The position numbers were made by a program, and so were the translations under genes. A model generated the notes under the pieces. It saw nothing but the letters and a program-made list of their open reading frames with translations, was not told the origin of the DNA and made no database searches. Of a DNA stretch of 64,000 nt, positions 63,936 through 64,000 are shown in pieces. Position 1 is the first letter of the stretch. The number at the start of each line of letters is the position of its first letter. The DNA is from Sneathiella sp. (GTDB lineage: Bacteria > Pseudomonadota > Alphaproteobacteria > Sneathiellales > Sneathiellaceae), in contig NZ_NZMB01000010.1 in assembly GCF_002694385.1 (NCBI RefSeq), positions 36,369 through 100,368 of the forward strand, in the 5' to 3' direction.

Positions 63936-64000
63936 TCATGCGCCCGCGGCGCCGCTGTCCGGCGCCTCTTTCGTAAAGATATGCCGGGCGCGCGCTTTTC
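63936..64000 (-). CDS. Partial gene running off the right edge (C-terminal fragment)
   Basis: One minus-strand frame stays open from the window edge to a TGA at 63936-63938, giving about 21 residues ending in RHIFTKEAPDSGAAGA. It would end 12 bases before the msrB start, a normal operon spacing. The fragment is too short to name and may be chance. Confidence 0.3.
   Translation of the reverse strand, partial: KARARHIFTKEAPDSGAAGA

Overview
The window is a GC-rich, densely coded chromosomal segment of an alphaproteobacterium. Markers pointing there include a type II lumazine synthase (RibH2) behind an FMN riboswitch, a class I lysyl-tRNA synthetase, the DUF952-pyrD pair, DUF3126, DUF2336 and a double cold-shock-domain protein. 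TRAP transport and abundant acyl-CoA genes fit a free-living, probably marine, heterotroph (Sneathiella- or Kordiimonas-like lineages would fit), but the genus cannot be fixed from sequence reading alone. I see no insertion sequence, phage, CRISPR array or rRNA. One tRNA-Arg(CCU) is present.

Region 1 (about 0-25.3 kb) is a large acyl-CoA catabolic island with several divergent operons. A minus-strand operon runs tetR, crotonase, AtuA-like, ADP-forming acyl-CoA synthetase, CaiB-type CoA-transferase, rhomboid (7.45 kb down to 0). A plus-strand operon carries three acyl-CoA dehydrogenases (7.6-11.1 kb). A second minus-strand operon carries both subunits of a geranyl/methylcrotonyl-type biotin carboxylase, a TIGR03084 protein and a FadH-type dienoyl-CoA reductase (17.6-11.1 kb). 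Divergent from it is a plus operon with an HMG-CoA-synthase-like protein fused to a DUF35 zinc-ribbon/OB domain, an SCPx-like thiolase, a strong terminator and a crotonase. An AMP-forming acyl-CoA synthetase, a fourth acyl-CoA dehydrogenase and a dienoyl-CoA-isomerase-like crotonase complete the island. The set resembles the acyclic terpene utilisation (Atu) pathway: activation, alpha/beta-dehydrogenation, carboxylation of the beta-methyl group, hydration, removal of an acetate unit, thiolysis. No HMG-CoA-lyase-type gene is in the window. The HMGCS-like/DUF35 fusion has lost the HMG-CoA synthase catalytic residues and is the best candidate for the missing lyase step. This is the most interesting lead here.

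Region 2 (25.4-30.4 kb) holds the tRNA, a DUF3012 micro-lipoprotein, an OmpA-family lipoprotein, a CDF metal exporter, small conserved proteins, a double cold-shock protein and a CbiX-like chelatase. Region 3 (30.7-37.8 kb) is a compact operon of a DctPQM TRAP transporter, an acyl-CoA dehydrogenase, a CaiB-type CoA-transferase and an acyl-CoA synthetase. It looks like an import-and-degrade module for an unidentified carboxylic acid.

Region 4 (37.8-58 kb) is mostly housekeeping: FMN-riboswitch/ribH, dgt, DUF2336, an HSL-type esterase, an AT-rich gap, an orphan iron-binding protein, omega-aminotransferase with a PuuR-like regulator, DUF952-pyrD, a branched-chain aminotransferase-like gene, lysK, a DinG/XPD-like helicase, TerB, a C-terminally truncated dehydrogenase, a sterol-desaturase-family protein, a CHAD protein and a MaoC/HTD2-type hydratase. 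Region 5 (57.8-64 kb) has the copper-delivery pair PCuAC-SCO, a DppBCDF-type ABC transporter without its binding protein, a cupin and MsrB.
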